From positions 2,348,490 through 2,412,489 of the forward strand of contig NZ_RAPQ01000008.1 in NCBI RefSeq assembly GCF_003610555.1: a DNA stretch of 64,000 bases. Direction: 5' to 3'. This DNA is from Marinifilum flexuosum. Its GTDB lineage: Bacteria > Bacteroidota > Bacteroidia > Bacteroidales > Marinifilaceae. The translations under genes were made by a program, and so were the position numbers. Under the pieces are notes generated by a model. It was not told the origin of the DNA. It saw only the letters and a program-made list of their open reading frames with translations, and did no database searches. This document shows positions 36,447-44,333 of this stretch, in pieces; the first letter of the stretch is position 1, and every line of letters starts with the position of its first letter.

Positions 36447-37481
36447 GTGAATAAAAATCTCCGCTTTATTATCATCAGTCCTATTCTTGGAATGCTTTGT
36501 TACATTCTGGCATTTTATAGCTATGTAGGCGAATTGCCTGGTTTTGAATACCAGTTGACCGGATATTTGCCTAGCGCTGTATTTGGTTTATGGGCAGGTT
36601 TATCTACCTTATTTGTGGGTAAATATCTTAACAAGTTGGTGAGTTGGAAACAGAGACATGCCATACGTTTTTTAATACAAAGCTCAGTTTTGTACCTTAT
36701 TGGTTTGATTCTAATTGCCATTTATTCTGAAATGTTTTTGATCTCGTTAAGAGGTAATTTAAGTTATTCTCAATTTTGGTTGATTTACAATGATGAAATA
36801 TTTAAGACGCTTTTGATTTTGTTTTTGGTAGTTCTTGTGTATTGCATTATTGATTTCATGATTTACTCATTCAACCAGATGCGAGAAGAGGAAATTAAGT
36901 CGGTGGAGCTAATGAACAATCAGCTTAATCTACAATTCGAAGCATTAAAATCTCAATTGAATCCACATTTCTTATTTAATTCTTTAAATACCATATCATC
37001 TCTGCTTTATAAGGATAAGAAAGTGGCGGAGAAGTTTATTCGAATGTTTGCTGAAAGTTATCGTTTTATATTTAAGCAAAACAATAGCCCATTAATACCC
37101 CTTCAAAAGGAATTGGATTTTGTACAATCATACAATTATTTGTTGCAAGTAAGGTTTCAGGAGGCTTATGAATTAAAGATTAATATACCTGAAAATGCTA
37201 AGGAATCATATGTGCCACCACTTTCGATTCAAATGTTGGTTGAAAATGCCATTAAGCACAACTTAATTTCGCAAACATCACCTTTGTTGGTAGATATTGA
37301 AATCGACAATAATTATTTGTGCGTAAAGAACAATATTAATCCATTAAGAGAGCAACCAGAATCATTTCAAATTGGAATAGAGAATATTAAAAAGAGATAT
37401 TCATACTTTACCAATGACAGCATTTTGCTGGATAAGAATGAGCACTTTAAGGTAAGACTGCCTTTAATACTTCAATCGTGA
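36447..37481 (+). CDS. LytS-type sensor histidine kinase (His_kinase family), intact
   Basis: 344 residues, GTG start. Four transmembrane segments in the first ~140 residues, a coiled region, then the His_kinase domain with phospho-acceptor His174 in QLNPHFLFNSLN and the N-box VENAIKHN (~265-272). The G-box is reduced to IGIENIKKRYSY, usual for this family. Followed after 16 nt by a related but degenerate kinase and then a LytTR regulator, forming one operon. Confidence 0.9.
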   Translation: MNKNLRFIIISPILGMLCYILAFYSYVGELPGFEYQLTGYLPSAVFGLWAGLSTLFVGKYLNKLVSWKQRHAIRFLIQSSVLYLIGLILIAIYSEMFLISLRGNLSYSQFWLIYNDEIFKTLLILFLVVLVYCIIDFMIYSFNQMREEEIKSVELMNNQLNLQFEALKSQLNPHFLFNSLNTISSLLYKDKKVAEKFIRMFAESYRFIFKQNNSPLIPLQKELDFVQSYNYLLQVRFQEAYELKINIPENAKESYVPPLSIQMLVENAIKHNLISQTSPLLVDIEIDNNYLCVKNNINPLREQPESFQIGIENIKKRYSYFTNDSILLDKNEHFKVRLPLILQS

Positions 37482-37497
37482 AACAATACTTTGCCTT

Positions 37498-38535
37498 ATG
37501 AAAACCAGTTATTTAAATAATAATATATACCGTTTGATTACACCTCCGTGTGTTGCGATATTGGTATATCTTTTAATGCTGTTAATTTTTGATCGCTTAA
37601 CCGAGATCAGCAATAATTTTAGCCCCGAAGAATTAATATTCCTAATTGCAGTAACTGCAATTTTATTCGAATCTTACAGATTCTGGTTATTGAAAACTGA
37701 TAAGATTCCAATTCTAAACAGAAATAAGTTGTTAAAATTTTCTGTGATTTATACAGGAAGCTTTTTAATTACTGCAGGTTTGGTGTATGTCTTATTTGCT
37801 GTTTATTATAGGTTTGTAATTGGGATTAGTGAATTTTCTTCAGAACTCGTTTCATTCCTAATTATCTTTATTCTGGTTGGCATTCTGTTTCACCTTTTTT
37901 ATTTGAGTATTCGATTCCTGGACAGACAAAATTCACTTTTGCTTGAGAAAGAGGAACTGAATAGAAAGAATATCGAATTTGAATTAGAAGTGTTTAAAAA
38001 TAAACTGAACCCTGATTTCTTGTATGAATCTTTAGAAAGTGTAATCAGTTTGATAAGAAGAGACCAAGTTGAAGGAGCAGAGGAGTATATCGATCATTTG
38101 GCACTATTCTATAGAAGAATACTGGGCAACAGATATTCCGAGATCATAACACTTGAAGAAGAGAAATTAAAAATAGATGAATATTTAAGACTTAGAAATT
38201 ACAATTACTCAGATAATTTAATTGTAAATTGGGCTCTGGATGACATAAAGAATGTACATGTTGTTCCAAACATGATTTTACAAACCATTCAATTGATTGA
38301 ATATAGTCAACAAGTTGATTTGAATACGAAGTTAGAAATTTCAATTAAGGACTCTGACGATACTATTCTCTTTCGATTTTTGTCATCGGAGCGATTAACA
38401 CCATTGCCAAAATTTAAGAATTTGAAGGAGGCGATACAAAAGACTTTAGCTTTTTATACAGATGCTCAGTTTTTATGGGAAAGAGTTGATAATTATATTC
38501 AGATATCTATACCTAAAATTAACATTGAAGACTAA
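37498..38535 (+). CDS. Degenerate LytS-type histidine kinase (predicted pseudokinase)
   Basis: 345 residues with four transmembrane segments and the same layout as the previous gene. The phospho-acceptor block reads KLNPDFLYESLE: Asp173 replaces the histidine. The N-box asparagine motif is also gone (MILQTIQLIEYSQQ), as is the glycine-rich ATP lid. The reading frame is open and well spaced within the operon, so it is not simple decay. It probably acts as a non-catalytic partner in a heterodimer, which is inference. Confidence 0.85.
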   Translation: MKTSYLNNNIYRLITPPCVAILVYLLMLLIFDRLTEISNNFSPEELIFLIAVTAILFESYRFWLLKTDKIPILNRNKLLKFSVIYTGSFLITAGLVYVLFAVYYRFVIGISEFSSELVSFLIIFILVGILFHLFYLSIRFLDRQNSLLLEKEELNRKNIEFELEVFKNKLNPDFLYESLESVISLIRRDQVEGAEEYIDHLALFYRRILGNRYSEIITLEEEKLKIDEYLRLRNYNYSDNLIVNWALDDIKNVHVVPNMILQTIQLIEYSQQVDLNTKLEISIKDSDDTILFRFLSSERLTPLPKFKNLKEAIQKTLAFYTDAQFLWERVDNYIQISIPKINIED

Positions 38536-38562
38536 CAGACACTAAATACACTACGCCTAAAA

Positions 38563-39333
38563 ATGAATGTTATTATAATTGAAGATGAAGGGTTAGCTGC
38601 GGATAAACTGGAGCGACTATTGCATAAATATGATCCGAAAATTAAGATAATTGATAGATTTGAATCCATTACAGAATCTTCAATTTGGCTTGGAAACCCT
38701 GAAAATACAGCGGACCTAATATTTTTGGATATCCACTTGGTGGATGGTTTAAGCTTTGAAATTTTCAATAGAGTTCAGGTTAAAACTCCTATAATTTTTA
38801 CCACAGCTTATAATGAGTATGCACTAAATGCCTTTAAATTAAACAGTGTGGATTACCTTTTGAAGCCAGTTACTTTTGATAGTCTTTATGATGCGCTTAA
38901 GAAGTATGAAAGCATGAAAGAATCTTTTGGTAAACAATCTATAAAAAGCATTGAGGAACTAAGTGCTGCATTGGCAAATATTCAAAAAGATTACAAGACT
39001 AGGTTCATGGTAAAGGTCGGAGAGAAGTTGAAATCTTTCAGAGCCGAAAGTATAGAACTTTTTTACTCAGAAGGAAGAGATGTTTTCATTTTATTGAATG
39101 AAGGAAAAAGGTACATTATCGATTATAAAATGGAAGAACTACAAGATCTTTTGGATCCGAAGCAATTTTATCGCATCAGTCGCTCTTTTATTGTAAATAT
39201 TAATGCAATAAATGATGTATTGGTGCATTCAAATTCTCGCTTAAAAGTGGTTTTAAACGCAGAGTGCGATAAAGAGCTAATCGTTAGTAGAGAAAAGGTA
39301 GGTAGTTTTAAAAATTGGTTTAGCGGTAGTTGA
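38563..39333 (+). CDS. LytTR-family response regulator
   Basis: 256 residues: receiver domain with IIEDEGLAADKLE, phospho-acceptor Asp in LIFLDIHLVDG, and SVDYLLKPV, followed by a LytTR DNA-binding domain (VKVGEKLKSFRAESIELFYSEGRD is the start; key block FYRISRSFIVNINAI). Partner of the kinase pair encoded upstream. Confidence 0.93.
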   Translation: MNVIIIEDEGLAADKLERLLHKYDPKIKIIDRFESITESSIWLGNPENTADLIFLDIHLVDGLSFEIFNRVQVKTPIIFTTAYNEYALNAFKLNSVDYLLKPVTFDSLYDALKKYESMKESFGKQSIKSIEELSAALANIQKDYKTRFMVKVGEKLKSFRAESIELFYSEGRDVFILLNEGKRYIIDYKMEELQDLLDPKQFYRISRSFIVNINAINDVLVHSNSRLKVVLNAECDKELIVSREKVGSFKNWFSGS

Positions 39334-39732
39334 TTAAAGTTGTTTGATAATTAGTTGCTTTTTTTTGTGAATGATTATTCCCAACATCCACCCCCAAATT
39401 AAATAACACAATAGATAATACCCGCTTCCAGAAAATTTTACTCCAGTAAAAAAGCCAAGTAATAAGAGCAGTAGACCAATGATGCCACCAACTATTATGC
39501 CTTTGGTGGCATTAAAGTTGGTGATTCGAAATCCTATAAGCAGTGCTGCAGCCATTGAAAAGATGAATAAACAGGTCCAATCTATCATGAGTATTTTATT
39601 ACGGAAACTAGTCCATGGTATTGCAAGTTCCTCGGCGAGGTAACTGGTAAATACAAATCCATATAGAAGACTCGTTAGAGTAATACTTGCTAGAGCTCCT
39701 CCAATTATTATGCGTATTGTTTTCTTTTTCAT
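39334..39732 (-). CDS. Small four-helix membrane protein
   Basis: 132 residues with four transmembrane segments and no known motif. The start codon overlaps the stop of the DUF3179 gene by one base (TAATG on the minus strand), so the two are translationally coupled. No function can be assigned; it is likely tied to the DUF3179 lipoprotein. Confidence 0.7.
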   Translation of the reverse strand: MKKKTIRIIIGGALASITLTSLLYGFVFTSYLAEELAIPWTSFRNKILMIDWTCLFIFSMAAALLIGFRITNFNATKGIIVGGIIGLLLLLLGFFTGVKFSGSGYYLLCYLIWGWMLGIIIHKKKQLIIKQL

Positions 39733-40877
39733 TATTTAAAAGATTCAAATCGATAGGCCTTTGCCTTTCCATTTACGATTATTCCTAAAACACGCTCTTT
39801 GGGATGTAATCTATCATCGGCAAAGTTGATTGGGAAATTAATGGTAGAGTTAGTTGGATAACTTCCATAAGGATTAATATCGTAGCTTCGGTTATGGCCT
39901 GTATTTGTAGAAAGAATTCTCCCGGCTGAGGATATTAGTGACCATGTCTCTAAAGAAGTTTCCAATACAAACAGATTGTCAGTTTTTGATTCGATAAGAT
40001 CACCTTGTACACATGTTTGAAGCATTTGACTCCAATTGGAAGAAGTTTGTCTATCGTAAGGTACTACATTGCTATTGTACAAAAAACCTGATACACCATA
40101 GGTAGTAATTGAGCCATTGATAAGTCTGTTCCAAACAGTGGCAGTTCCGGTAAGGGGACAAAATACTACAGAGAAATAATTGTCACCAATTTCATCATTT
40201 ACAATCTCATGCCAATTCAATATGGCATGGGGATAAGCTCTATAGGTATTATCCATACAAACACCAATTATCAATCCTTTTTCTCCAATTACATTAAGGA
40301 AAGTATCATCTTTGGGTTCATTAAATTCAGGAGAATCAATAGCAGGAATTGCATCACGTAAGGCTCCTACGTACACTTTTTCTCTGGGAATTAACCAACC
40401 GTCACTACCAGTAACTGATTCTCCTTCATTTTGAACAGGAAGATTGCTTTCGAAAATCTCCAGGCCAGGAAAGAAAGTTCCCCAAGAGAACCAATATCCA
40501 ATGTATGCATTCATAGGTGTAAGTTGCTTCCCTTGATTTGGCCCACTTAAGGCGGTGCCAAATATATTGTATCTACTACCTTCATCATCTTGCATAATTG
40601 TTGGTAATTCACCATCTATAACTTCAAAATTCATTTCATTGCCGTCAAGTTCAGTTTTATAGGCGACCATAAAATTCCAACCTTCAGATCCGATTACAAC
40701 AAAGTTTTCCTCCTCAAAACTATCGTTTATCAGGTTGATAGCATAAGATGTTGGATTAGTAGGAGGATTGTTATCATTATTTGGAGGATTATCTGCGCCT
40801 ATGTCATCGCTTGAATTACTGCATGATATTATTGTCAATATAAGAATCAGGCTTAAATTTTTAAAAAGAGCTTTCAT
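39732..40877 (-). CDS. DUF3179 domain lipoprotein
   Basis: 381 residues. Lipobox TIISCSNSSDD near residue 19 and a proline/asparagine-rich linker precede a DUF3179 domain: GVCMDNTYRAYPHAILNWHEIVND, VVFCPLTGTATVWNR and the end block VLGIIVNGKAKAYRF. The conserved Cys and His residues suggest metal or redox chemistry, but the family function is unknown. It is followed by the coupled membrane protein and preceded by a barrel-like gene, 22 nt away. Confidence 0.88.
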   Translation of the reverse strand: MKALFKNLSLILILTIISCSNSSDDIGADNPPNNDNNPPTNPTSYAINLINDSFEEENFVVIGSEGWNFMVAYKTELDGNEMNFEVIDGELPTIMQDDEGSRYNIFGTALSGPNQGKQLTPMNAYIGYWFSWGTFFPGLEIFESNLPVQNEGESVTGSDGWLIPREKVYVGALRDAIPAIDSPEFNEPKDDTFLNVIGEKGLIIGVCMDNTYRAYPHAILNWHEIVNDEIGDNYFSVVFCPLTGTATVWNRLINGSITTYGVSGFLYNSNVVPYDRQTSSNWSQMLQTCVQGDLIESKTDNLFVLETSLETWSLISSAGRILSTNTGHNRSYDINPYGSYPTNSTINFPINFADDRLHPKERVLGIIVNGKAKAYRFESFK

Positions 40878-40899
40878 GATATGTATTTGTTTAGAATTG

Positions 40900-41862
40900 C
40901 TATTTTACATTTATTACATAGTTAATGCCGATGTTTGCACGGTAGCTTGTAACCAGTTGAGTGCCTTCAACATTATTACGAATAGGGATTTCAAACTTAG
41001 AGTGCAATTTTACCTTAGGAGAGACTTGTATTTCAAGGTTTGGCACCAAATACATCCAAGTGCCTCCGGTATTAGGAAAGTCACTTCCGTTATTTTCATC
41101 TTTTTGAGTGTGCCGTAGTTTGTATTGAATTCCACCATTTAGAATGGTATTTCCAATTAAAAAACTATCCGAAAGTCCAACGTTTAGAACCATTTCGTTT
41201 CCAAACCTATATTTCTGACCACCATCGTATCTTCCAACTTCGAAGCTGTAACGATAGCTCAATAGGGAATATAAGCTTAGGGTGGGACGAAGCAATCCAT
41301 AATATGAGTATGAAATAGCCCCTATACCGTCCCATGAACCCGTCCCAACTTGCAAATCAGGGGGAAGTAGTATGTCAAATTCATTATCGCGTTTGTATAC
41401 TGTCCCTGTTGGAAATTTTGGTCCGGCTGCTATTAAAACTTGATGCTTCTTACTTTGATGGAGTGTATACTGGCCAAGAAGTACGATATCACCAATACCA
41501 CTTGCCGACTGTGTTGTATTGCCAAAATTTGAAAACACAGTTTGTTCTTGCCATACATATGGAAGTATGCTGGTAACTGTCCATTTATTTGTAATTGGAT
41601 AGCTCAATCTAAGTAAAGTACTTCTTGTTATTCTTTCTCTATTTGCATCATCCAATTTGGAACTGCCGGCATAAAGTTTATCCATTTTGTTGTAGTCGTA
41701 TGAAAAATCAACTATTAATGTATTTTCTGAATAGGATTTTATACCTAAACTACTTGATAATGGAGCGCCACCTGTACAACAAGCTTGAGAAAAAGATTTG
41801 TTTTGTACGATTATCAGACTGATAAGAAGTAATGACAAAGTTGTTATTGTGTTTACATTCAT
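40900..41862 (-). CDS. Outer-membrane beta-barrel protein, unknown cargo
   Basis: 320 residues with a signal peptide (TITTLSLLLISLIIVQNKSFSQ), a cysteine pair ACCTGGAPLSS right after the cleavage site and a long series of alternating amphipathic strands ending in an aromatic-free NIGINYVINVK. It looks like an outer-membrane channel of the MetA-pathway/transporter type. The mature N-terminal CC pair may bind metal or form a lipid anchor. First gene of an operon with DUF3179. Confidence 0.7.
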   Translation of the reverse strand: MNVNTITTLSLLLISLIIVQNKSFSQACCTGGAPLSSSLGIKSYSENTLIVDFSYDYNKMDKLYAGSSKLDDANRERITRSTLLRLSYPITNKWTVTSILPYVWQEQTVFSNFGNTTQSASGIGDIVLLGQYTLHQSKKHQVLIAAGPKFPTGTVYKRDNEFDILLPPDLQVGTGSWDGIGAISYSYYGLLRPTLSLYSLLSYRYSFEVGRYDGGQKYRFGNEMVLNVGLSDSFLIGNTILNGGIQYKLRHTQKDENNGSDFPNTGGTWMYLVPNLEIQVSPKVKLHSKFEIPIRNNVEGTQLVTSYRANIGINYVINVK

Positions 41863-41910
41863 GGTGATATTTATTTATCAATCCTAAATTACGATAAGGC
41901 TAATGATTAA

Positions 41911-41930
41911 AATGTCAGCAGAATGACATT
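41911..41930. promoter_or_regulatory. Perfect inverted repeat, candidate Crp/Fnr-type operator
   Basis: AATGTCA (41911-41917) and TGACATT (41924-41930) with a 6-nt spacer, in the divergent gap between the barrel-protein operon and the Ni-SOD family gene. Its symmetry and spacing are like Crp/Fnr-family sites, and such a regulator is encoded at 42609. Confidence 0.5.
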
Positions 41931-41931
41931 A

Positions 41932-41960
41932 TAGCATTTTACAAGTACTATACAATGCTA
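41932..41960. promoter_or_regulatory. Second inverted repeat in the same divergent gap
   Basis: TAGCATT (41932-41938) and AATGCTA (41954-41960) enclose 15 nt. It directly adjoins the first inverted repeat and may be a second site or a promoter-region structure. Confidence 0.35.
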
Positions 41961-42035
41961 AATGGTATTTGTAATATTCATTAATTAGATTAATTTTAAA
42001 TAAGAATTTAATATTAATAAATAATATTAGTTGTT

Positions 42036-42530
42036 ATGAGAAAATTAATTAGAACTGCAGGTTTAGGACTTGTATTTGTATTGTTTTTAATTGTTGGAAA
42101 TCAGAAAAATACTTTTGCACATTGCGAGGTGCCATGTGGTATTTATGCCGATTCAGTTCGTGTTGTATTGATGAGTGAGCATATAACTACCATCGAGAAG
42201 AGTATGAAGAAAATTGTAGCATTATCAGCTGAAGAGAACGTGAATTACAATCAATTGGTTCGCTGGGTAAATAACAAAGAAGAGCATGCTAAGAAATTAC
42301 AGGAGATTGCTACTCAATACTTCATGTTTCAGCGTGTAAAGCTTACTGATGATGCTGAAAAAATGAAAAAGAATCAGAAATTATTGGCGAAACTTCATGA
42401 AATTTGTGTTTATGCGATGAAAGCGAAACAGACTACCGATTTAAATGTGATTAAGAAATTGAACAATTCGGTTCATGACTTTTCACACTTGTATTTCGGT
42501 CCAGGAAAACATCACCACCATCATCATTAA
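42036..42530 (+). CDS. Exported nickel superoxide dismutase family protein with C-terminal His6
   Basis: 164 residues. The nickel-hook motif HCEVPCGIY (residues 29-37) corresponds to HCDLPCGVY at the mature N-terminus of Streptomyces SodN. It lies exactly after a Sec signal peptide (GLGLVFVLFLIVGNQKNTFA), so signal peptidase would free His29 as residue 1, supplying the amine and imidazole ligands together with Cys30 and Cys34. A four-helix bundle follows. The protein ends in six histidines (GPGKHHHHHH, mixed codons). Known SodN is cytosolic and trimmed by SodX; none is seen here. Activity is inferred. Confidence 0.88.
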   Translation: MRKLIRTAGLGLVFVLFLIVGNQKNTFAHCEVPCGIYADSVRVVLMSEHITTIEKSMKKIVALSAEENVNYNQLVRWVNNKEEHAKKLQEIATQYFMFQRVKLTDDAEKMKKNQKLLAKLHEICVYAMKAKQTTDLNVIKKLNNSVHDFSHLYFGPGKHHHHHH

Positions 42531-42545
42531 GAATCAAAAATATTG

Positions 42546-42574
42546 CAGCCCTTTCATAAGGAATGAGAGGGCTG
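42546..42574 (+). terminator. Hairpin between the Ni-SOD and Crp/Fnr genes
   Basis: CAGCCCT (42546-42552) pairs with AGGGCTG (42568-42574), extended by TTCAT/ATGAG. No T-run, so it may be a weak terminator or a leader structure. Confidence 0.45.
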
Positions 42575-42608
42575 AATTCAATTACAAAATCAAAAAGCAA
42601 TTTATAAA

Positions 42609-43277
42609 ATGAATAACTCAATTTGGTGTTTCGAGAATGTAAATCTATTTCAAATTCTATGTCCACATAAATTAAAGCAATATCAAAAAGATCATTTTGA
42701 GGGATTTAAAAAAGGAGATGTTATTTACTTCCCTGATGATTCTTCCAAATCCATTTTTATGGTGAGTAAAGGGAAAGTTAAAATTGTTTCCTATAGTGAT
42801 GAAGGTGAAGAAATTGTGAAAGCGATTTTAGGTAAAGGAGAGATTTTTGGAGAGAAAGCTTTATTGGGAGAAGAGAAAAGAGATGACTATGCATTGGCTT
42901 GTACTGAACCTACCGAGCTTTGCCCAATGAGACTTCCCGATATGTATGAATTGATGCGTCAGAATGAAAAGTTTGGTTTGTCGATTTATAAGTTAATAGG
43001 GTATAGAATTAAGAAGATGGAACGCAGGTTCGAAGCCCTTTTGCATAAAGATGTAAAGACTCGTTTGTGTGAATTCCTTAAAGAAATGGCAAATGAGAAT
43101 GGAATTGAGAGTGGTTCAGAGGTAATTGTGAATCATTTTCTGACACAAAAAGACTTTGCAGATTTAATTGGAACAAAAAGAGAAACAGTAACCAGATTGT
43201 TTAATGAATTGAAACAGGATGGGATAATAGATTATACCAGAAAAGAAATTCGTATACGAGGTGTAGAAAATCTATAA
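42609..43277 (+). CDS. Crp/Fnr family transcriptional regulator
   Basis: 222 residues: cyclic-nucleotide-binding-type beta-roll (KKGDVIYFPDDSSKSIFMVSKGKVKI, key block GEIFGEKALLGEEKRDDYALA) and a C-terminal winged helix (HFLTQKDFADLIGTKRETVTRLFNEL, key block TKRETVTRLF). It lacks the Fnr four-cysteine cluster signature; Cys residues near the N-terminus (WCFENVNLFQILCP) are only two. Likely controls the surrounding redox/metal genes. Confidence 0.9.
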   Translation: MNNSIWCFENVNLFQILCPHKLKQYQKDHFEGFKKGDVIYFPDDSSKSIFMVSKGKVKIVSYSDEGEEIVKAILGKGEIFGEKALLGEEKRDDYALACTEPTELCPMRLPDMYELMRQNEKFGLSIYKLIGYRIKKMERRFEALLHKDVKTRLCEFLKEMANENGIESGSEVIVNHFLTQKDFADLIGTKRETVTRLFNELKQDGIIDYTRKEIRIRGVENL

Positions 43278-43375
43278 AAAACCAACTTTCTGTCCTTTAT
43301 GTGATGCAGCTTACATTTTTTGGATTGCGAAGGAAGTACTTTTGAATTAAAGTATTAATCCAAAAATTGTTCGAT

Positions 43376-44254
43376 ATGAGAAATTTACTATTATTTGCAG
43401 CTGCAAGTCTATTTCTATTTTCAGCTTGCGACGACGACGATAATGATGTGATGGTTCAGGATAAACTAAATCTTAATATTACAGGATTAGAAGATTTAGG
43501 AGATGACTATGCCTACGAAGGATGGCTTATTGTTAACGGGAAAGCAATTTCGGCTGGTATCTTTAATGTGAATGAATCAGGAGCCCTATCACAAACATCA
43601 TTTCCCATTAATTCGGCTGATTTAAGTAATGCAGCAGCCTATGTATTAACGATTGAACCAAGTCCAGATAATGATCCGGCACCATCGAATATTCATATTC
43701 TTGCGGGTGATTTTTCAGGTTCAAAAGCGACATTATCGGTTGGACATTCCTCAGCACTAGGTTCAGATTTTTCAAGCTCGACAGGAAGTTACATTTTAGC
43801 AACTCCTACCGATGGAGCTGATAGTAATGAGAAGAGTGGAGTTTGGTGGCTTGATCCTTCGGGCGGACCAGGAGCAGGTTTATCTTTACCAACTTTGCCA
43901 TCGGGTTGGAAATACGAAGGTTGGGCAGTAATTGATGGTGTTCCTGTTACCACAGGTAAATTTACTTCCGTTTCTGGTGCTGATGATAGTGCTCCATTTA
44001 GCGGAAATCAAGCGGGACCTCCATTCCCAGGCGAAGATTTTCTTATGAATGCGCCAACAGGAGTGATATTTCCAACAGATTTGGCAGGCAAAACAGTTGT
44101 TATTTCAGTAGAGCCAGAGCCAGATAACAGTGCAGCTCCATTTTTACTAAAGCCATTAGTAGGTATGGTACCAGCAGATGCTGATGATCATACACTTTAC
44201 GACATGAGCAATAACTCACAAGCAACAAATCCTACAGGAAACGTAACAAGATAA
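43376..44254 (+). CDS. Lipoprotein with two RskA-like repeats
   Basis: 292 residues from MRNLLLFAAASLFLFSACDDDD, with lipobox FSAC followed by acidic residues. Two homologous halves follow: LGDDYAYEGWLIVNGKAISAGIF and LPSGWKYEGWAVIDGVPVTTGKF, each closing with an IEPSPDNDPAPS or VEPEPDNSAAPF block. This resembles the extracytoplasmic domain of anti-sigma factor K/RskA, but without membrane or sigma-binding parts. Follows the Crp/Fnr gene by ~100 nt. Function unknown. Confidence 0.78.
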   Translation: MRNLLLFAAASLFLFSACDDDDNDVMVQDKLNLNITGLEDLGDDYAYEGWLIVNGKAISAGIFNVNESGALSQTSFPINSADLSNAAAYVLTIEPSPDNDPAPSNIHILAGDFSGSKATLSVGHSSALGSDFSSSTGSYILATPTDGADSNEKSGVWWLDPSGGPGAGLSLPTLPSGWKYEGWAVIDGVPVTTGKFTSVSGADDSAPFSGNQAGPPFPGEDFLMNAPTGVIFPTDLAGKTVVISVEPEPDNSAAPFLLKPLVGMVPADADDHTLYDMSNNSQATNPTGNVTR

Positions 44255-44300
44255 AAAAGACTGATTAAGCTGGATAATATTTCAGATTAAAGCAACTATA

Positions 44301-44333
44301 AAAACAATAAGCTCGATTGGGGCTTATTGTTTT
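44301..44333. terminator. Bidirectional terminator
   Basis: AAAACAATAAGC (44301-44312) pairs with GCTTATTGTTTT (44322-44333). It overlaps the stop codon of the ATP-grasp gene and serves both convergent genes. Confidence 0.85.

Noticed and set aside
37498-38535. Kinase pseudogene
   Set aside because: The frame is intact, spacing in the operon is regular and the membrane part is well kept; loss of catalytic residues without decay fits a pseudokinase instead.
42510-42530. Hexahistidine as a cloning-tag artefact
   Set aside because: Mixed CAT/CAC codons, natural flanking DNA and terminator-like hairpin downstream; no vector sequence is present.
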